Of a stretch of 64,000 nt of DNA, positions 9,998 to 24,330 are shown in pieces. The notes beneath the pieces were generated by a model that did not search any database, had not been told where the DNA came from, and worked only from the letters and a program-made list of their open reading frames with translations. This DNA comes from Stenogyne calaminthoides (taxonomy: Eukaryota; Streptophyta; Magnoliopsida; Lamiales; Lamiaceae): assembly GCA_037126765.1 (NCBI GenBank), contig JBBCBC010000026.1, positions 27,066,448-27,130,447 on the forward strand. The letters run 5' to 3'. A program made the translations under genes and the position numbers. Within the stretch, counting starts at the first letter, position 1. Every line of letters starts with the position of its first letter.

Positions 9998-12786
9998 ATA
10001 ATTAGGAAGATTTTCATATTATAAGTCCGATCATTTGATACTTTCTAAATATTTAGGCTCACCTTTTGGGGAGTTGATTAGTAGTGGAGGAAATGCTGGG
10101 CTTGCCCAATTATATGAGTGGGCTTTATTTTCGTTGGGCCAATTTTGTATCATTGTTGAAGGATGAAAAGGTAATCTGGTATTTTCAAGAATCTGGTTTG
10201 TTTGGAAAAAAAATTTTTCAAGAATGTTATACAACATTTTGGAATTCCAATCCCATTTGAGAATTTTTCAATCAAGGAAAAAAAAGAAGATAAATAGATC
10301 GCACAAATATTATACATACGCTTATTTACCTATAAGGGCTAAGAAATGAAAATTGTTAGTGGGGTAATTATTTTAGAAAAAGATGTTTTGCATTCAACAA
10401 TTTGTCAACCTATTAATGCCACAAAGCATCATTGTGTCCAACATCCCATTTGCACCATGTATGATTTGTGCACTCATCCTTTTTTTTTTTTTTTTAAATA
10501 GACGTGCCATTATATACTCCTCTTTCTCATTATAACTTTTCTTACTTTTTTTTTCATTTGTCTCAAAATAAATTTTTTTTATAAAAAAAATAAAATTCAC
10601 TATCAATAATTTTTTATCTTCAACTTTTTATATAATATTAAAAATATCATTCATTACTTCCACACATTTTTTTCTCTTCTAATTTTTTAAAAAGTGTTCA
10701 TAATTTATTACTTTATTATTATTACTTATTTAAAAGAGAAGGTCAAAAAGAAAAGATAAACTTATATCAAGACAGAGGGAGGGAGTTGTATATAATTTTC
10801 CAACATAAATATAAAATGTGAAGCAAAGAGATATATAATTAATCTAGTGCTTTGATAATACCATAAGACAGATTTTGATGAAGTAGGTGACTAACTCGTG
10901 ATGACGGTGAGATTGATTGTAGTTTTTATTTTTATTTGAAAAGTCAAAAAGAAATTTATTGGTGATGATCCCCTCCATGTAATTTGAATCATGTGCGTAT
11001 TGTGCACTAGAAACTAAATGTCCTGTTGTGTATTTTTTAACCGATATCACAGTGTTGTAATTCATCCATGCAAATTACTCTGGCTCAATATAACTTCGAT
11101 ATAAACTTAAATAACACTTCCAAATCAATGTGAAAGCCAATTTGGTTTAGTGGGTTTTAATAAAACAAGCCATTGTGAGGTGACAGACATTATATTTATT
11201 TCTATTTTTGAGTTTTCAAGAATGTTGGACGTCCCAAATAAAACCAAGTGTCAAGAATGTTAAAGTAGGAGGGAGAGAGACAAGGTTGTAATTTTTGAGA
11301 TTTAGATTTATTTTTTTTTGCATTCAATGATTAACTATATCTTTTTCCCAAATTGTCTCCTATTTAATTTCAGAAAACTCTCATAATTTATTTCATAAAT
11401 TTATGTGAATAAGTGTAAAAGTGAAGCTTACTATGAATTAAAAAACGAATTTATTAAAAAAAAAAACTTGCTTATTATTAATGGATGAGCTAACGAGTAC
11501 TAAAGAAAAATATAAGAATTTTCTTACATATAATATAAAAAAGTTTAAAAAATTCAATGAGAACCGCCACTAAATTCATATATGAGACACTCTATAAGTA
11601 AAATTAAATATCATTGATCTGTTGATATATTTTGTTCATTTCAAGTATCATTAATCTGGACATAAGGTATCATTCGATTAAATATATGCATTTAAAGTTT
11701 TAAAAGTGATAATTTTTATTTTTTGAAACAAATTCATATTCGAAACTTCTGTAAATTCTTTTTAGTTATCTCAAAAAAAAAAAAAAAAAAAGAGTATGGG
11801 GAGTGATGGGTTTTAGTGGATAGGAGTGAAATTGGTAGGGGTTGGTGGATTCACATGTAATAAATTTGGCCTCTATAATTTCCAAATGGATTTTAATTAA
11901 TTAGGACAAAATAGCCGCTATTATATTTATCCGTGACTTCTCGCGCCGCTGATTCTTACCGACGGGTGCCGCTCACGCATCGCACGTGCCCCATTGCATC
12001 TCATTTTTTTGACCTCTATGCACAACCCTACGCGGCACTCAAGAGCAACTGCTCACGATTCTGCACCATTTTTGCTTGGAATGGTGAAAAATTTAAAAAT
12101 TGACTATATTGCACCTATTGAACCAAAAATACCAAAAAATTGACATTTTTTTATATACCGAAAATTTGATATTATTATATCAATATTTTTTATATAGTGA
12201 AAATAAGTACGCTTCTATTTTTTAAAAATATATGTATATCATTTCAAAACGCTATTAATATTTTACTACCGCTGACCATTAACTCTGTATCGGAAAACAT
12301 CATCCAACTCCACCATTCGCCTCCTTTCTAATATCACAGTTCAACCTTCATTGAGGCGTCACAATTCAGTTTCCACCTTGTCGTGATTCGATTGTTCTTG
12401 CCACTTGATTCATCGTTGTCTCTTTGTCTTACACCCATCGCCTCAATAAATTAAAAAGTCAATGGTTCATAATTATATTCATGACAAGATAACACTATCA
12501 TGTATCATCGCCTTTTTTCGAAGATCAATCGCTTCGAGCAAACCTAAAATGATTTTCTAACATTAAATCAAAGAGGAAGAAAAAAAATAGAAAAAATGAT
12601 CTTACAAGAATACATAAAGTGAATAAATAGGTTCATTAAGTAGGTGGCGATAATTAAAAAAAAATCAAAGAAAAATATAACTTTTTTTAAAAGAATTATA
12701 AAAGAATTAAGGTAGAATTTGTTCCTAGGTTAGAGCCTTGTGTACAAATTGGATCCTGCATTAATTTTTTTAACAAATAAAAATTA
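9998..12786. other. Intergenic, AT-rich
   Basis: No gene is seen. A possible degenerate Stowaway spans about 10517-10785 (left CTCCTCTTTCTC, right complement CTCCCTCCCTCTGTC). A poly(A) run lies at 11773-11791. A GC-richer patch at 11935-12070 has no recognised identity. Confidence 0.4.
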
Positions 12787-12813
12787 CTAGGTAAAACCCG
12801 CGTATCGCAGGGT
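12787..12813 (-). mobile_element. Putative Helitron 3' terminus
   Basis: On the minus strand a GC hairpin (ACCCTGCGATACGCGGGT) is followed after a short AT spacer by CTAG and then T. This is the canonical 3' end of plant Helitrons (hairpin, CTRR, insertion before T). The body would extend to higher coordinates; no TC-type 5' end was identified, so the length is unknown. Confidence 0.5.
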
Positions 12814-15800
12814 TGAAGATAAAATTATATCATTATTTTTATGAATAACTTATAAAATTGAAAGTGTTTATAAAATAATGGTATTGATGCTATTTTTAAT
12901 TTGTTGTCTTCATTTGTAAGTGAGAAATGCACATAATGTAAAAAATTAATAAAGCTCTCATTCCAGAAAAAAAATTCATCTACAAAATTCACTAATAAGC
13001 GGTCAAGTCCTATGACTTATTAATATTACAAAAATATTAAATAAAAATAATGGAACATCCGTTTTTAGTTTATCGAATATTTATTTCGCTTTACAACATT
13101 GTTTGAAATAATTTGTACAACAGTAAAAAAATAATTATACATTTACACGGAAAAGTATTAAGAATTGAGTCCATATCTATTAGATGTAATCTAACATTAA
13201 GATGTTTCGTGATAAAATTGAACAATAATGTTAAATATATTTAAAGAAAACATAACATTTTAATTATTTTTAATGGTTTTTAAAAAATTAAGTATGAGAC
13301 AAATTTAGTGAAAGGATTTTTTTCTATGCCCCTCTTTACATTTTTTTTTTTTCACATAAAACAACAAACGCAACATTAAGGGAAATGAGATATCATATTT
13401 TGTGAAGAGAGTTTTTAAAAATGTCGAAAAGCATCAGACAATGGTGGTTTTTGTCCATAGATATTGCTAACTCCATGTAAAATTTTATTATTTCATTTAT
13501 CTATATATCATAAAAAAAAACACTAAATCTTTTTAACAACATACATGTTTATAATATAAATCCTTGAGTTTGTAATGTTGAGGTACAATAAGCTCAGGAT
13601 TGTCAAATTACCAAACAAAATTCTAATTCCAAATTTCAATCCTTAATTTTTTATTTTTTTTTTCAAAAAGATTCGTAATCATTTAATTATCCATTTATTA
13701 TTGATTTTGTTAGTTGTTTTTTTTAAATAACAAACGTAAGAAATTTTTAAATTGATAGGACTTTAAAAAAAAAAAAAAAAAAAAAAACTAAATCGAGATT
13801 GAGACATTGAGGGAATAATTTTGGTTGAGAAATGTTTGATAATCATTAAATTGACTTGGTTTTTTTTAAAAATTAAAAATAAAAGAATTTGGGCCAAGTA
13901 TATTCCTAAAAATTATAAGAATAAAATATTTAATATTTACTTCACAATAAATAACGATATATTTTTTATAGGCATTATTCAAAAGATTTCGCAATAAGAA
14001 AATTTGAATACTTACACTCGTTAATTCTCATAACATATATAGATAAAGTTAATTTGACAAATAAAAATTTAATAAATAATAATCAAATTTAAAAGAGATG
14101 ACTATGTATTATTTTAAACCTAAAAAAATTATATGAATCAAGATCAAATAAAAATTTAATAAATATAAAGTTAAAATGTATCAAAGATAATGAATAAGAA
14201 TAAAAAGATAGTTTTGAAATGTAACATCGACACAACATATACATAAAAAAAAGCATCTACTAAAAGTATAAAAAAAATTGTGAGACGTATTCACGTATTT
14301 TCGCCATTATTTTATGTGGTAATGATAAATAATTAAAAAAAAATAATTCACATATTTAGCCATTATTTTTATTTGGCAATCTATAAATAAATTAAGAAAA
14401 AACAATGAAACGAAAAAATATATGAAACAATATAAAAGGCGCAAAATCCATTAAAACTTAAGAAAAAACAAACAAACAAAGACTACCTGATTTCATACCT
14501 TATTGTGATATGCTCTGTTTTTAAGAGCTACAAATTCAAATAGATAATTGAAGAAGAATACGGACTAAACTTTTAAAAAACTACACGATTTATCTTTTAT
14601 TGTGATATACTTTCTTTTTAGGGGTGACAATCGAATAGATGGTGGAAGAAAAAAGGAAAAAACATAAAAGGAATGAGTTGAGAGAATTAAAAAGTGCATA
14701 AATGGTGGAAGAAGAAAAGAAAAAAAAAAAATAAAAAAAAATGAGAGATACAAATGAGAATAAAAATCGTAGAAAATAAGATGGTTAAGATGAGGAGATA
14801 AAAATGAAGGTTAAGATATACATAAAAGAAAATGCCGGTGGTTTTTTTTTTTAAAGAAGTCAAGATAAAGATTAAATTTAAAGTTTGAATTAGAAATTTA
14901 AAAGTGTAAAATAATGATAAAAAAATTAGAATTAAGATTTTAATCATAGAAATATAAAAATAAAATTAAGAAAAATTAGGATTTTGAATAGTGGAATTTA
15001 AAAGAGTTTACACGTAGGAAAAAAATCGGTAAAATAGATGTAAGGGAGATTTAAAAGTGACATATAAACGGGAAAAAATTGGGAAATAGATGTAACGGAT
15101 ATTTGCAACACAAACAAGATCCCAATTTCGAATCTAATGCGCAAATCAAATCTTTAAATAAAATAGGAAATCAAACTATTTGAGAAGTGTTCTTCACTCG
15201 CACCACAAATGTGTGAAAGCAGCAAGAAAGAAGTGATGAAAGTCCTAGTAAGAAACGCACCTAAAATTAATGACCAGACTAATCCGTCTCCGACTTTCCC
15301 ACTGAAACAGTGTTTTCTAATGACGGATTATGAAAGAGACAAATTTGGGTAATGACAATTTGACAATGGAGTCAGAGTTAGTGATATGGCAAAATAACTG
15401 TGACAACAGATAAATCCAAAAAAGAAACTTAATGGGGGCATAAATATTTTAGTATTTATTTCCTTGGAAAAAAAGTCAAGCTCTTTTTGTGTCATCATTT
15501 CAAAACACTCCCTACAGCCCTTTTTGTCCACAACTAAAATTGGCCTTTTTTTTTTTCTCAAGAAAAATCAATGTACGGTAGCTTCACACTTTTTCCCTGT
15601 CGTTTTTATTACAAGAATGGTCCTTTTCTTCCTCCCAGTTTCTTTTTGATTTGAAACCACTGGATTTTTGAGTAAGTATACTTCTTTAATTTTCTCTCTA
15701 CTATTTTGGAAAGAGCTTACTTTATTGAGGGGTTTCATTTCATTTCTTAGTTTATTGGGCTTTTGCTTGCTTCATTTGTAAGTGATTGTGTATTCAAGAA

Positions 15801-18800
15801 TCACCTCTTTTTTGCAAAGAGATACTTTGGTTTTTATTAGGGGTTTAGAATAAATAAGGGGTTTTACTCATTTTGTTTAGAAATTGAAACTTGGGATCTG
15901 AAACTATGAGCACCTCGTTTCAATCACAAGTTCTTTGCTGAACCTTTTTTTTTTTTTACTTTTAAATCTTTGAAGTGTTTGGTAACTGGGTTTTGAATTT
16001 TCTTGATATTTAATGCTCTTCTTGTTGAATTAGGACGCAGTGTATTCCCTACTGTGAAATTGTGTATTTTTTAGTAAAATCTATTGGTGGGGTTTCTTGC
16101 TGTGTGCATCTCTTGATTTACAAGATGATAATTTAGTATTGTTTCTTTTTTAAAACTTTTTTTATGATCATGGAATGAGGGTTCAAGTTTGTTTTAATCT
16201 AATAAATTCAGTGCCTTGCTCTCCAACTAAGGGTTGAATTTCTAATTGTGTCAAGGGATTGGAAGCCATGTGGGAGACCAGAAAATGTGGTGTTGGTGGT
16301 TGTGATTACTTAAAGAAGTCTGTTTGGAGTGTAGTTTTTCAGTAGCATCATAATTCGATTCCCGATTGATCGATCTGATGAAATTTTGTGATAATCCTAT
16401 GGTTTGCGAACTCATTTGGGATCATCAGTGATGAAATTAGCATTCTTAGCTTGTTTCCTCTGTTTATTCTTAGATTACTTTTTCTTTTTTTTTTTTAATT
16501 AGATTTTTTTGTTTTTGTTTTTCTTTTTAATTTTAATTAGGTCTTTTTGTTTTTGAGTGAATAAAATAATGTATTGATTTAATAGAAATATAATTTGTAA
16601 CTAATTGAAATATAATAAGACAACATTAAATAAAATACCAAATATTAAATTACAGTTTAATAATACAATAATAAAACTTCCATAATATAAAAAATATCAA
16701 ATTTTAAATTAAAAAACACAAACATGCTAAATTATTAGAACACACAAAATCATAACTGCCATACAAAATATAAAATTAAATATGAACAACATGAGTTAGT
16801 ATTCTCGAAGACCACTTCCATATCCTCCATATTATTAAATATTGACCAAAATTGTTGGGGGATTTCCAAATTGGATTTGATTAGAACTTTTTTGTTTATT
16901 TTGAGTTGCTCAATCCTATACCATTCACGTCTAATCGCATCATCAATGATCTTCAAATCTTTTGTCCATAAATTTTATCGTCTCTTCTTTGTTCAAATAA
17001 TTCTTAAATTCACTTTAAAGGTCTTTTTTGTTGCACGCTTTGGTTCAGCCATTATATTGTCAATCCTTTTGTTTATTTATTCCACTGATTTTAATGCACT
17101 CTAGATGAATCTCCATTTTCTTTTCGCTTCAATTTAGTTCTTTTCTCCCCCCGCTTCCAGATTTGGGATAATGAACCTGTGATTCTTCGTCCTCTCTTGC
17201 TGATATTGAACCAGACATTCAGGAGATGAGAAAAACAGGAGAATCTGGCGGACGATACATCGGTGTGATGGAGCAAACTTAATGTTGTCATCTCTGGTTG
17301 TGATGAAGCAAAAATTACTGTTATGCCTCTGCAGTTTGGCGTCAACTCCACAATAGAAAAAGGGCAAATAATGAAAAATCGGCGTTTCAAAATTTCTTAA
17401 TCGACTGAGACAAATCAAGAATGATGATGCTCGTTTTTAACTTTTAGAATGCTTTGATTGAACATCTATGTGAAATAATTTTCTAATTAGAAAAATTAGC
17501 TATTATCGATATGTAATTTTATATTTTTTTTAGTATTTTTTTTTTTTTTTTTTGCATTATGTGCTATTAAATATGTAATTTTCCTTTTTAGCATTAATAT
17601 GTGATTTAGATAAATTGTGTTATTGAATCTTTGATTTTTTATATCATTGAACTATTGTTTTAATTTTTTAATTAAATATATGATATTTTAATTGTGTGTA
17701 ATTTTAAAGATTTAAATGTAAATATCAAATTATAAATTTGATAATATACAAATATTAGATAAAATTAAATAAAAGCCGATTAAATTAGAATATTCAAGAG
17801 AATATTCTCTTTAATTAAAAAATTTGAGTGTTATGATTGAGAGTGATTTTATTGTTAGAGGTAAATTGGGTAAGTTGTTGGCAAATTCTCTCGTGTTTGA
17901 AAGGATATTGAAGATTTTTTTGTTAGTTATAAATAGAATTTATTGTCCAAAATACCAAAGTTGTCAGAGATTACGGTTGCAACTTATTGTCAAATAAATT
18001 ATATGTTTTATATCTGTCGCTATTTTTTGAATTGTTACGTGACATATTTAATTAAACTGAAATTTTACATATTAAGCTACGTACCATCAAGAAGTTAAAT
18101 CTACAAAGTATACTTTAAATTGCGCTCAAAAAAAAAAAAGTATACTTTTAAAAACATTTTACAAAAATCTAAAATCATTAAAATATAATAATTGTGATGC
18201 TAAAAGATATTCTTGTTGGGGAAATTAAGTCTCAATTCCAAACAGAAAATACGAAATAAATGTCACTATATGATAAATTTCTATATTCAATAAATTTTTC
18301 TTCTCATGACACACCTACATTATTACAAGTTTACATGGCTCTCTAATTTTCTGCCAAATATAAAAAATAAATTTAATTAAAAATCAAATATTAGGACTAA
18401 AATTGTATTAATTGGTGCACTTGTAATAAAAAAAGACACAAAAAACTCTTTATATAGTATTTGGAAGTCTATTTTTTGTTCTCATCCAATGTAGTATAAA
18501 AAAATCTTTTTTTATTTTATCATCAAACCCAACAATTATAGAGAAACTTATGTTAATCTGGTTGACAGGCGAGATTTTGTATGTATTTTAAATATCTGAC
18601 TATTTGAAATGACTAACCTTATGCCTGCTATATAAAAACAAAGACATAATGTACTATTTACCCATGTACTTTTATTTTTTAAAATTTTTATTCATACAAT
18701 AGGTATCTTCATTTATCTTAATTTTGCCCGACCTTTGTATTTTTATGTATCTAAGTTTTATCAGTACAAACGGAAAGTACAAAGTGAAAGAAAAATATGT

Positions 18801-21100
18801 GTTAATCTAAAAAGATTAAAAATGCGCTCAAAAAAAAAAAAAAGGTTAACATCGTTTTTACTATTCTTAATAACGAGGAAAACTTAAAAAAAGAAATTAT
18901 AAGTATGTAAAACTGAAAAACTAAAATGTAGAAAGCCAACCAAAAAAAAAAACTGAAAAATACAAATAGCAAAAAATTTTGTATTATTCCTATATATATA
19001 GACAACCACCAAAAAAGTAAAAAACAAGCATGCAAAATTACCCATCTTGGCTCAATCATGGAAATTTAGATTCCATCTTTGTAGGTGGTGATGCATAATG
19101 ATATTTACCAATCAAACAAAACACATAATTAAGCATAATTTTGCAACTTTTATTTAACTAGAGGCATAATTCACATGATGATGCCATCGCACATGACATA
19201 ATATGAAAGAATGATCAATGTCTAAAAAGCTCAAACTTTTAGAGATGTAGAATTATTTTACTCATATTAATTTCTTAATAATTTCTTTTAATTATCTTTC
19301 CTAGTAATTATTATAAAATGCAGTCGGAGTTTATTTACACATAATGTGAATTATTTTTCAAAACACATACTTTTAATCGAGCATTTGACCAATACACACC
19401 ATGTGAGTTCAATGCAGAGTCATTGGATGCATAAGATCTTGTAGACGATTATGTATATGATTGGATCCAAATTTAGAGTTGTTTAAATTCTACTCACAAC
19501 TAAAAACAATTTTTGTAAAAATAAAATTGTGAGGGAAGTAACTTTAAAAAAAAAAATTTGTTTTGTCCCATCTAGTTGGCTTGCAACACCCCCTATAGCA
19601 ATATGGTACAAATACATCTCGAAAGGTAAATGGTTGGCCCAATTCATGGATGGGGGATTTGCTTGCCCACTAATCTTGAAGGATGACACATTGCCACACC
19701 TTAGAAAATTAAGAATGACTACTTTTATGTCTAAATAAAGCAAGTGTATGTCAAATTGGCAACTAGATGACCCAATCTTTGTAGGGGTTGGAAATAATGC
19801 ACTAGGATTCAGGCCTTTGATGACTGGATTCATCCCACTATAATTTCATATTTTTACACAAAAAAGAGTAAAAAATTATATAAGTACAAAAAAATAGCAT
19901 GTCAATTCCTAGGATTTTTCTTGCTTAATGTGTATACAGCACTAGATACTGCTCTAGAATCACTATTATGTTTTTAGCTTTATGCAAACATGAATTAGTC
20001 TTTCCTATTTTTGAACCCAACAAGATAGGAATTATTTTTTGCCCATTTGGGTTGAAGCGTGCAAGCCAACTACATCCAATTCACTCAACTAATTTCTCTC
20101 AAGCTAATCTTGTTTTTCATTTTATCGGTATATACTTAGAGCCAGTTTGTTACCTAAAATAAAGGATAATAAATCATTTTTTTATTATTTTAAGTGTTTG
20201 TTATTATTGATCTGATTTTCCCGATATGAAAGCCGTACTCTTGTTTTTCCATTTTTGGTTGGATTATTCAGCCACTTTATATGGTATTCAGTCATACCAA
20301 GAACTATTTATTGAATTCTCATGTTATAAATACATCTAACAATATGTGAAAAAAATCAAATATATCACATATCTGAAATAAAATATATCGCGTGATTTAA
20401 TATTTTCAATCTTATATCACTAAACAAACAGACTCTTATGATATTGAAAAAGTTGACCTAATTTCATTTAGTCTTGTTGGCATCCAACAATTCAAATGTG
20501 AGCATATTAAATTATGTTAGGTCAGAGTGTTATAGTAGGACTATATAAAGATAAGGTTAATTGTCAAAGTGATCCCACAAGAATAAGATCATTACAAATA
20601 GTAGTCTCGATAAAGGTAAAAAAAAACTATAGGACCAATTTTTGCGATTAGATATTAAAATGATCATTTTCAAGCATTCGCACCAAAAGTGTTGGAGATA
20701 AATTTTATTTGGACCACTTTTGCAATAAATCCTGAAAAAATGATAATACATGAAATGCATTGATAAGATTAATTTGAATATTTTCTTCTCATGTGCTTTG
20801 AACATGTTAGGTCAACTAAAGCATGAAATGTGGAGAACTTATTCTAAAAATTTGGATCAACTTTTCTTTTATAATCGAAGTCTATAACTATATAGGCCGT
20901 AGAGTCATAAGTTTGAATCATGGGAGGGATTGAATTTTTTTTTTTTTTTAAAAAAAGTCTATAACTAATATTGCATATCAAAAGAAGAACAAATTATAGA
21001 AAGAGTTCTAAACAAACAGGTGAACAGCCCAATCACCAACATAATTCTTGTGTTCTCTAAAGTTTCAAACTTCTTGCCTATCCTCACTCCATACAAATCA
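12814..21100. other. Long gene-poor AT-rich interval
   Basis: No intact gene can be supported. Homopolymer A/T runs are frequent (13767-13788, 17536-17552). At 15180-16420 the texture is transcript-like: a short ORF at 16269-16346 starting MWETRKCGVGGCDYLKK stops after 25 codons. At 16750-17080 the minus strand has a weak, stop-broken match in style to plant Myb/SANT-type transposon proteins (FWSIFNN motif). A TIR pair around 20553-20733 (GGTTAATTGTCAAAGTG / complement GGATTTATTGCAAAAGTG) may be a MULE-type MITE without a clear TSD. Segments 19520-20160 are less AT-rich but match nothing I recognise. Confidence 0.4.
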
Positions 21101-21119
21101 CTCAAGAAAGTTTTATTAC

Positions 21120-22980
21120 ATGAAGTACATCCCGGTTCATTCCTATATTCCCCGGATTATCACGAATGGTGATTAGTGAAAGAAGACTTTTAAGAAGTCC
21201 ATTCTTAGAGCAAGTAAAGCTCCTCTTAAACTTCCCATCCATCTTTGAATGAAGTATCAAGCTCAAGAACTTCGTTAAGGTTCGACCCGTGGTGAATGAT
21301 CGGAGTTTGGAGTGGGCCTGCCTCGGGCCCATCCGAGTTGAACAAGAGCTTGCATCATCGCCCCGTGCAGTTAGTGCATTGAAGAAGCTCAATCCATTGA
21401 GGGCCATTTGATGTCATTTCATGATCGCCAATCCTGCTCGTCCATTCGTTGCTACGTTTGAATGGGGAAGAAGAACATGTCGTCTGCGCCTTTGATGGAT
21501 TCATCGACCGAGTCGACCAGTTTTGATAACTTCGGCATCGATTTAAGATCAAGGCGGGGAGGCCTTGAACCCCAAATTGAACAACGGATAGAGACCTAAA
21601 CGGGCATCGCGGCTGTTTTAACGAACGGTGGATGAAGTTACTTGCGGCATTTCGGATTCCAAGAGAAGAGTTGGGATAGATAGAATCCAGATTGATAGCC
21701 TAAGGATTCAAATGTGTGTCTCATTCTCAGCACAAAATGAAGGTCTTCTGGTATCTGAATGCAATAAATTTTTCAAAAAAATCTGAATCAAATCAAAGTG
21801 CTACTATATCAATCAAATATTTTAAAATAAAGGTCACTAAAAACTCACAATCTTGCAAGAACTAAATACAGAAGCCCATGTCCAGCTTGAATCACAGCAA
21901 TAGTCTATCATAAAGAGTATGATTTCATTATAAATTAAAATGGGAGATGGACTAAAATGAGGTTTTTTCAAACTAGAAAAATATCAAACCTGAATATCAG
22001 AATCAAACTGTTCACTCCACTCTGTGGAAATCAGCTGCGAATTAATAAATCAGACAAAATCATCAATCATTCACAAACAGTAGGTTGGCTTTTCATCAGT
22101 AACAATATGTATTGGGGCATTGAAATCCACTTTCTTCCCGCCATCATCCATCATCAAAAAGAAATTAGCAGAAAAGTAACTAGCAGAAGGTCCAAATCAA
22201 TTTCAGCTTGGATTAATCAAAATCAATCCAAATTAACACAAAATAGTAATTACAGTACATACAGCATCAAATGAGCTCTGCCAGTAGTTGGGAATGTTTG
22301 GACACATTCTGTTGGCTCTTTGAATACCCATTTGTGTAATTTTATCAGAAACAACATCAATCTGCAATTAATAATGCCAAATCAAACCAAGAACCCACAC
22401 AAAATAAAAAAATAAAAAAAGTGAAATTTAAGACACACACAAAAATGAGCACCTACCTGGTACCCACCTTCTCCATAATTATACAACTGAATGGACATTT
22501 TGCTGAAGGCTTTCCTGACAGCATCCTCTTCCATTTCATCCAAAACACTCTGCACCAACTCTGCCTCTGCAGAACCCATCTTCCCATTATCAACATTCTG
22601 CACATAATTGCAAAATTATATCAAAACCCCATTTTCTTGATCCAAGTGTTTATTAAGTTAAATTAATTAAAAGGAAATTGAATTAAGTTATATGATACTC
22701 TAAGCTACCATTGTCGTCCCCAACTTTGCAACCATTGCACTCCCCTGACTCTCCTGCATCAAAATAACAGACCCCCATTATTATTAAGATTTAGGGCAAA
22801 AAAATTCAAGAAAATGAAAACCCATTTGAGGAAAACAAAAACCCAGATGAGAAAATGAGATCAAAAATGGAAAGAGGGAGAAAAAGAAAATACGGGCGAG
22901 GGGCGAATGGTCCAGAAAACAGAGTAAGTCCAGTCTGAATTGAGACAGACGGTTCTAAGGGCGTCATGAAGGGCCATCAT
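21120..22980 (-). pseudogene. Decayed bHLH-MYC_N domain (LHW/RSS3-like) gene
   Basis: Seven exon-like blocks with GT-AG borders lie in the right order on the minus strand: 22894-22980 (MMALHDALRTVCLNSDW, then TYSVFWTIRP), 22709-22753, about 22468-22597 (VRKAFSKMSIQLYNYGEG), 22263-22361 (PNIPNYWQSSFDA), 21990-22034 (EWSEQFDSDIQ), 21849-21904 (TIAVIQAGHGLL) and 21754 to about 21120 (IPEDLHFVLRMRHTFESLGY). This is the N-terminal domain of LHW/RSS3-like plant regulators, with a family tail (KFKRSFT). Damage: exon 4 contains a +1 then a -1 shift, exon 6 lost one base before SCKI, and exon 7 shifts frame repeatedly after LSQLFS. The WEDGF-type segment expected between exons 2 and 3 is absent. The first ATG and exon 1 are intact. 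Assembly indels could explain some shifts but not the missing segment. Confidence 0.8.
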
Positions 22981-23388
22981 CTAACTGCTTCTTTGCTCTG
23001 TCTCCTGCTCCTGAGCCCACCATCTTTCTCTCTCTTTGCTTTTTTTTTTCCCACTAGTAACAGAGGAGTAAGCTATATAGTATTAGTAGTAAGATAAATG
23101 TGTTGTGTCCCCTCTTTTTTTCTTTTTTTTTTAATTAATGTTTATCTAGTTTGCCCACAACTGCAAGTGAAGAAGAATGCTTGTCAAATATCAACCACAT
23201 ACAGAGAGAGAGAGAGGAGAGGGATTCATCCGTTTGTTTTAGCACACACAAGAGACGCACTGACTTTTTGCAATATTTATTTTACCGCCCGGTTTGCTTG
23301 GGGGAGGAAAAAGGTGGTGCTAGTACAGAGGAATCAAAGACTACGCGCAGTGAGAGGAAATTGAAGGAGTTTCAGGATTTTTGTTCTT

Positions 23389-23391
23389 TTT

Positions 23392-23424
<33 letters not shown>
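23389..23424. repeat. Compound (GT)n(GA)n microsatellite
   Basis: Uninterrupted GT dinucleotides pass into GA dinucleotides and a short G run, about 400 bp upstream of the pseudogene's ATG. A smaller GA run lies at 23202-23216. Confidence 0.9.
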
Positions 23425-23425
<1 letters not shown>

Positions 23426-24330
23426 GGGACACCTCTTTTATTATCCTCCTTCATAAAGCACCAACAGACAAAGCGGAGAAAGGTTAGGAACAAAAAAAGA
23501 AGAAAAAGAAAAGAAAGATGGCGTTCCCCATCCGTGGAATTACGCTTTTACCCCTCCTTCTCACACTTTGCATTTGTCCTGGTATAAGTGAAGACAAAAT
23601 TTTGTGATTATCAGGTCTTGTAGTAACTTAATATCAAGATTTAAATCATCTATTTGTCTTGAAATATCTGATTTAATATATAATAAACATGTAATTTGTA
23701 TTTATGACACATGTTTTTAGTGTTTGATCTTAAAATTATATATTTTAATCATGAATGTAAAAATGATTGGACACACAACAACACTTTCCGATTTTGTAAA
23801 AATCTCCAAAAAAAATTATTTCTACAGGTGCCGCTGGGGGATCGTCTAGCACCACCTAATCGGCCATTAACAGGCATATTTTTATTTTTTATTTTAAATA
23901 AAAATCAATATTTAATAATAAAAAATAAAATTAAATTTGAAATATTACAACATATATTAAGGATGGCGATATTTTAACTAGGTTGGAAAAAATTGATAAA
24001 TATATATAAATCCTATTTACCAATTGATTATTTTTAACGTTTATGTTAATTTTTAAATTGATATATTTAGATTTTATATTTTGATATTTAATATTAATTA
24101 TATGATCGTTAATACGGATTTATATTAAATTTAGTTTTATGAGTAAATTAAAAAAATCGTCCTAAATTTAGCGATGTCCTTCACGCTTTAGCGATTTAAA
24201 ACCTGTCGTAATTTTGTATGGTGCGTGCCTCGTCATAATTGCCCTTATTTTTTAAGCCAACACTCAATTGTTTGTCGTTGATAGCATTAAATTATTTAAA
24301 TAAATCTTAATAAAGTCTTTTTAAAAACAA
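23425..24330. other. Intergenic, no gene recognised
   Basis: AT-rich with a GC-richer patch at 23826-23876. Open frames here are interrupted by low-complexity runs and show no family likeness. Confidence 0.4.

Noticed and set aside
14565..14947. Two overlapping minus-strand frames rich in Phe/Leu/Ile
   Set aside because: They are translations of A/T homopolymer sequence with no start context, introns or family likeness.
23098..23587. Overlapping frames with VCVCVCERERGG-type peptides
   Set aside because: They translate the (GT)n(GA)n microsatellite and flanking purine runs.
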